Source: Patescibacteria group bacterium
Lineage (GTDB): Bacteria > Patescibacteriota > Patescibacteriia > WFTA01 > S139-112
Assembly (NCBI GenBank): GCA_015485695.1
Contig: WFTB01000047.1
Span: 1 to 42,518, forward strand
DNA: 42,518 nt
Reading direction: 5' to 3'
Positions 40,779 through 42,518 of the stretch are shown here, in pieces. Under the pieces are notes generated by a model. That model saw only the letters and a list, made by a program, of their open reading frames with translations, was not told the DNA's origin and did not search any database. Numbering within the stretch: position 1 is the stretch's first letter; each line of letters begins with the position of its first letter. The translations under genes were made by a program, and so were the position numbers.

Positions 40779-42173
40779 ATGAAGAAATCTGATCTTAAAT
40801 TTGGCGCGGTCTTGGTGCCGTTGGATTTGTTGATGCTTGTTGCCGCGGGAATCACTGCTTATGCGGTGCGCTTTTCCGATGTCTATGTTAGATATGTTCG
40901 TGAAGCGACGGTTATTATTCAGTTCCCTGACTATGTGCGGTTGGTAGTGCTTGTTTCGGTCGGCTGGCTGATCGTATTCGCTATTGCCGGTCTTTATAAC
41001 CTTAGCACCTACCGGAGTATTTGGGATGAAGTCGGCAAGGTAATATTGGCATGTTCTACGGGTATTTTGTCGGTGGTTATATTTATTTTTCTTAATCGAG
41101 AGTTATTCGCCTCTCGTTTTATAGTTCTTGCAGTGTGGATTTTGGCAATAGTGTTTGTAAGTGTTGCGAGATTTATCGCACGTTCCGTGCAACGTCATTA
41201 TTTGGAGAGGGGATACGGAACGCATAGAGTCGTAATTATCGGGTCAAACAGCACGGCAAGGCAACTGGTGAATTTGTTTTTGGAGCGTCCCGGTATGGGG
41301 TTCTCGGTTGCGTGTCGTTTCGGCGATTTTGCGGATGATAAGGTGTCTTTACTCAAGGATATAATGAAAAAAGACACCATAGACGAAGTTATTTTGTGCG
41401 ACCCTACGATTAAATCGGATGAAAAATACCGTCTTCTGGACGTGATTAATGAATATCACTTGGATTTTCGATACGCCGCGGATATTCTAGGATGGCTGAG
41501 CGGGAAATCGAATGTCAATACTTTAGCTGGAATACCGTTCGTCGAAGTGCGAAAGACTCCTTTGGAAGGATGGGGAAGGATTAATAAAAGAGTGTTTGAC
41601 ATAATAGCATCCGTATTCGGTCTTTTCGTTTTGAGCCCTTTGTTCGTCATAGTTGCCATTGCGATTAAATTGGAGTCGAATGGACCAGTGTTTTATTCGA
41701 ACAAACGCGTCGGTGGCAAGGGGAAAGAATTTGATTTGCTTAAATTCAGGTCAATGATAGAGAACGCGGACAAGCTCAAAGAAAAACTGCTTAAACAAAA
41801 CGAAAGAAGCGAGGGTCCGCTTTTTAAAATGAAAAATGATCCGCGCGTTACGAAAGTCGGAAAGTTTATTCGTCGTTGGAGTATTGATGAACTCCCTCAA
41901 CTGTGGAATGTGCTTGCGGGAGATATGAGTCTGGTTGGCCCGCGACCGCATGAGCCACACGAAGTCGCTCAATACCAAAAGCATCATAAGCGTTTGCTCG
42001 ATATTAAACCCGGTGTTACTGGAATGGCGCAAGTGTCCGGTCGATCTGACCTCACGTTTGAAGAGGAAGTGCGTCTTGATACATATTATATAGAAAACTG
42101 GTCTCTTTTATTGGACCTTAAAATCCTATTGCAAACACCAAGAGCCGTGCTTGCGACACGAAAGGCTGAATAG
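40779..42173 (+). CDS. Polyprenyl-phosphate glycosylphosphotransferase (WcaJ/WbaP-like)
   Basis: 464 residues. There are four N-terminal TM helices (about 10-135), a Rossmann-like CoA-binding-like region (HRVVIIGSNSTARQLVNLFL, about 148-168), a fifth membrane helix (about 272-300, FDIIASVFGLFVLSPLFVIVAIAI) and the bacterial sugar transferase domain. Its motifs are SNKRVGGKGKEFDLLKFRSM, KMKNDPRVTKVGKFIRRWSIDELPQL, DMSLVGPRPHEPHE and IKPGVTGMAQVSGRSDL. It puts the first sugar-1-phosphate onto undecaprenyl phosphate, starting a surface glycan. It probably primes the pathway whose glycosyltransferases lie at 32.5-36.0 kb. Confidence 0.95.
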   Translation: MKKSDLKFGAVLVPLDLLMLVAAGITAYAVRFSDVYVRYVREATVIIQFPDYVRLVVLVSVGWLIVFAIAGLYNLSTYRSIWDEVGKVILACSTGILSVVIFIFLNRELFASRFIVLAVWILAIVFVSVARFIARSVQRHYLERGYGTHRVVIIGSNSTARQLVNLFLERPGMGFSVACRFGDFADDKVSLLKDIMKKDTIDEVILCDPTIKSDEKYRLLDVINEYHLDFRYAADILGWLSGKSNVNTLAGIPFVEVRKTPLEGWGRINKRVFDIIASVFGLFVLSPLFVIVAIAIKLESNGPVFYSNKRVGGKGKEFDLLKFRSMIENADKLKEKLLKQNERSEGPLFKMKNDPRVTKVGKFIRRWSIDELPQLWNVLAGDMSLVGPRPHEPHEVAQYQKHHKRLLDIKPGVTGMAQVSGRSDLTFEEEVRLDTYYIENWSLLLDLKILLQTPRAVLATRKAE

Positions 42174-42518
42174 AACTTTGTAATCGATTATCGGGTCTAG
42201 TATTGGCGGGGAGTAGGAAAACGTAATTGTTCAGATGCGTATGCACACCTCGCGTTATTATCAAGTTTTTTGCCGAAGAAATCGTTATACTCAAGCCATG
42301 CTTAGGCAAAAATAACGTATAGTGGCTTCATGCTTTCCATCTCTGTCTACAGGTTCTTAGTAACTCTCGATTTGCAAGTCTGTGTATAACTTTAGCCGGT
42401 TTTTTATTTTTCGCTAACTGTAGTGAAGGGCGAGGCGTATTTGCCGGGCTTGTGATTTGTGCGCATAGCGAGTATACTATAAGTAATCTCGTTCTTTCCC
42501 ACCCCCCCCCAACCACAC
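42174..42518 (+). promoter_or_regulatory. 345-nt terminal gap with an outward promoter
   Basis: No credible gene. A good promoter, TTGTGA (42450-42455), 17 nt, TATACT (42473-42478), points out of the window, so a gene or RNA should begin close by. A run of nine C (42502-42510) lies 24-32 nt after the -10 box. No terminator is clear after the glycosylphosphotransferase gene. Confidence 0.55.

Noticed and set aside
42328-42516. Minus-strand open frame of 62 codons at the window end
   Set aside because: It would be read from the C9 tract, with no start signal; basic random-looking composition.

Overview
The window looks like a chromosomal segment of an ultra-small, Candidate Phyla Radiation (Patescibacteria) type bacterium, most like the Parcubacteria group. 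This rests on family-level recognition only. The signs are a very large DUF2341/LamG surface protein, a beta-repeat protein with a domain common in that group, an S-layer-like protein, the DUF5667-like partner of an ECF sigma factor, an RNase P RNA with a stripped-down P15 region, and start codons that often sit only 6-11 nt after a -10 box (leaderless-type starts). UGA is a stop codon here: several genes end in TGA, and release factor 2 is present with its classic autoregulatory frameshift.

Layout. 1-8.0 kb: the end of a secreted beta-repeat protein and a 1726-residue LamG protein, with the LamG gene bracketed by an exact 124-bp direct repeat. 8.0-9.1 kb: two small membrane proteins. 9.2-12.7 kb: prfB, then a minus-strand run ZIP transporter - xthA - ung (the last two are base-excision repair enzymes). 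12.8-21.6 kb: comEC, a divergent adenylate-kinase-like protein, M20 and M24 peptidases, an unassigned structured ncRNA with its own promoter and terminator, the CCA-adding enzyme and a tRNA-Pro(GGG) that lacks an encoded CCA. Three copies of an intergenic structured repeat lie just upstream of comEC, the M20 peptidase and cca. 21.7-23.7 kb: a small accessory patch with a predicted HExxH metallopeptidase, an orphan protein and an HTH regulator with tandem operator-like repeats over its own promoter.

23.8-36.0 kb is an envelope region: an ECF sigma factor overlapping a membrane anti-sigma-like gene, a structured leader, a 1271-residue S-layer-like protein with codon use typical of high expression, an O-antigen-ligase/Wzy-like polymerase with TPRs, a kinase-like protein and three GT4 glycosyltransferases. 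A polyprenyl-phosphate glycosylphosphotransferase at 40.8 kb probably starts the same glycan pathway. 36.1-40.5 kb holds a stand-alone receiver protein, recJ, an RNase HI-like gene, ddl and rnpB with two strong downstream hairpins. The last 345 bp have no convincing gene but carry a promoter pointing out of the window.

The best candidates for undescribed biology are the three-copy leader repeat (12761, 16793, 19833), the ncRNA at 19546-19806, and the repeat-bracketed LamG gene. All functional calls are from reading the sequence; no database search was run.
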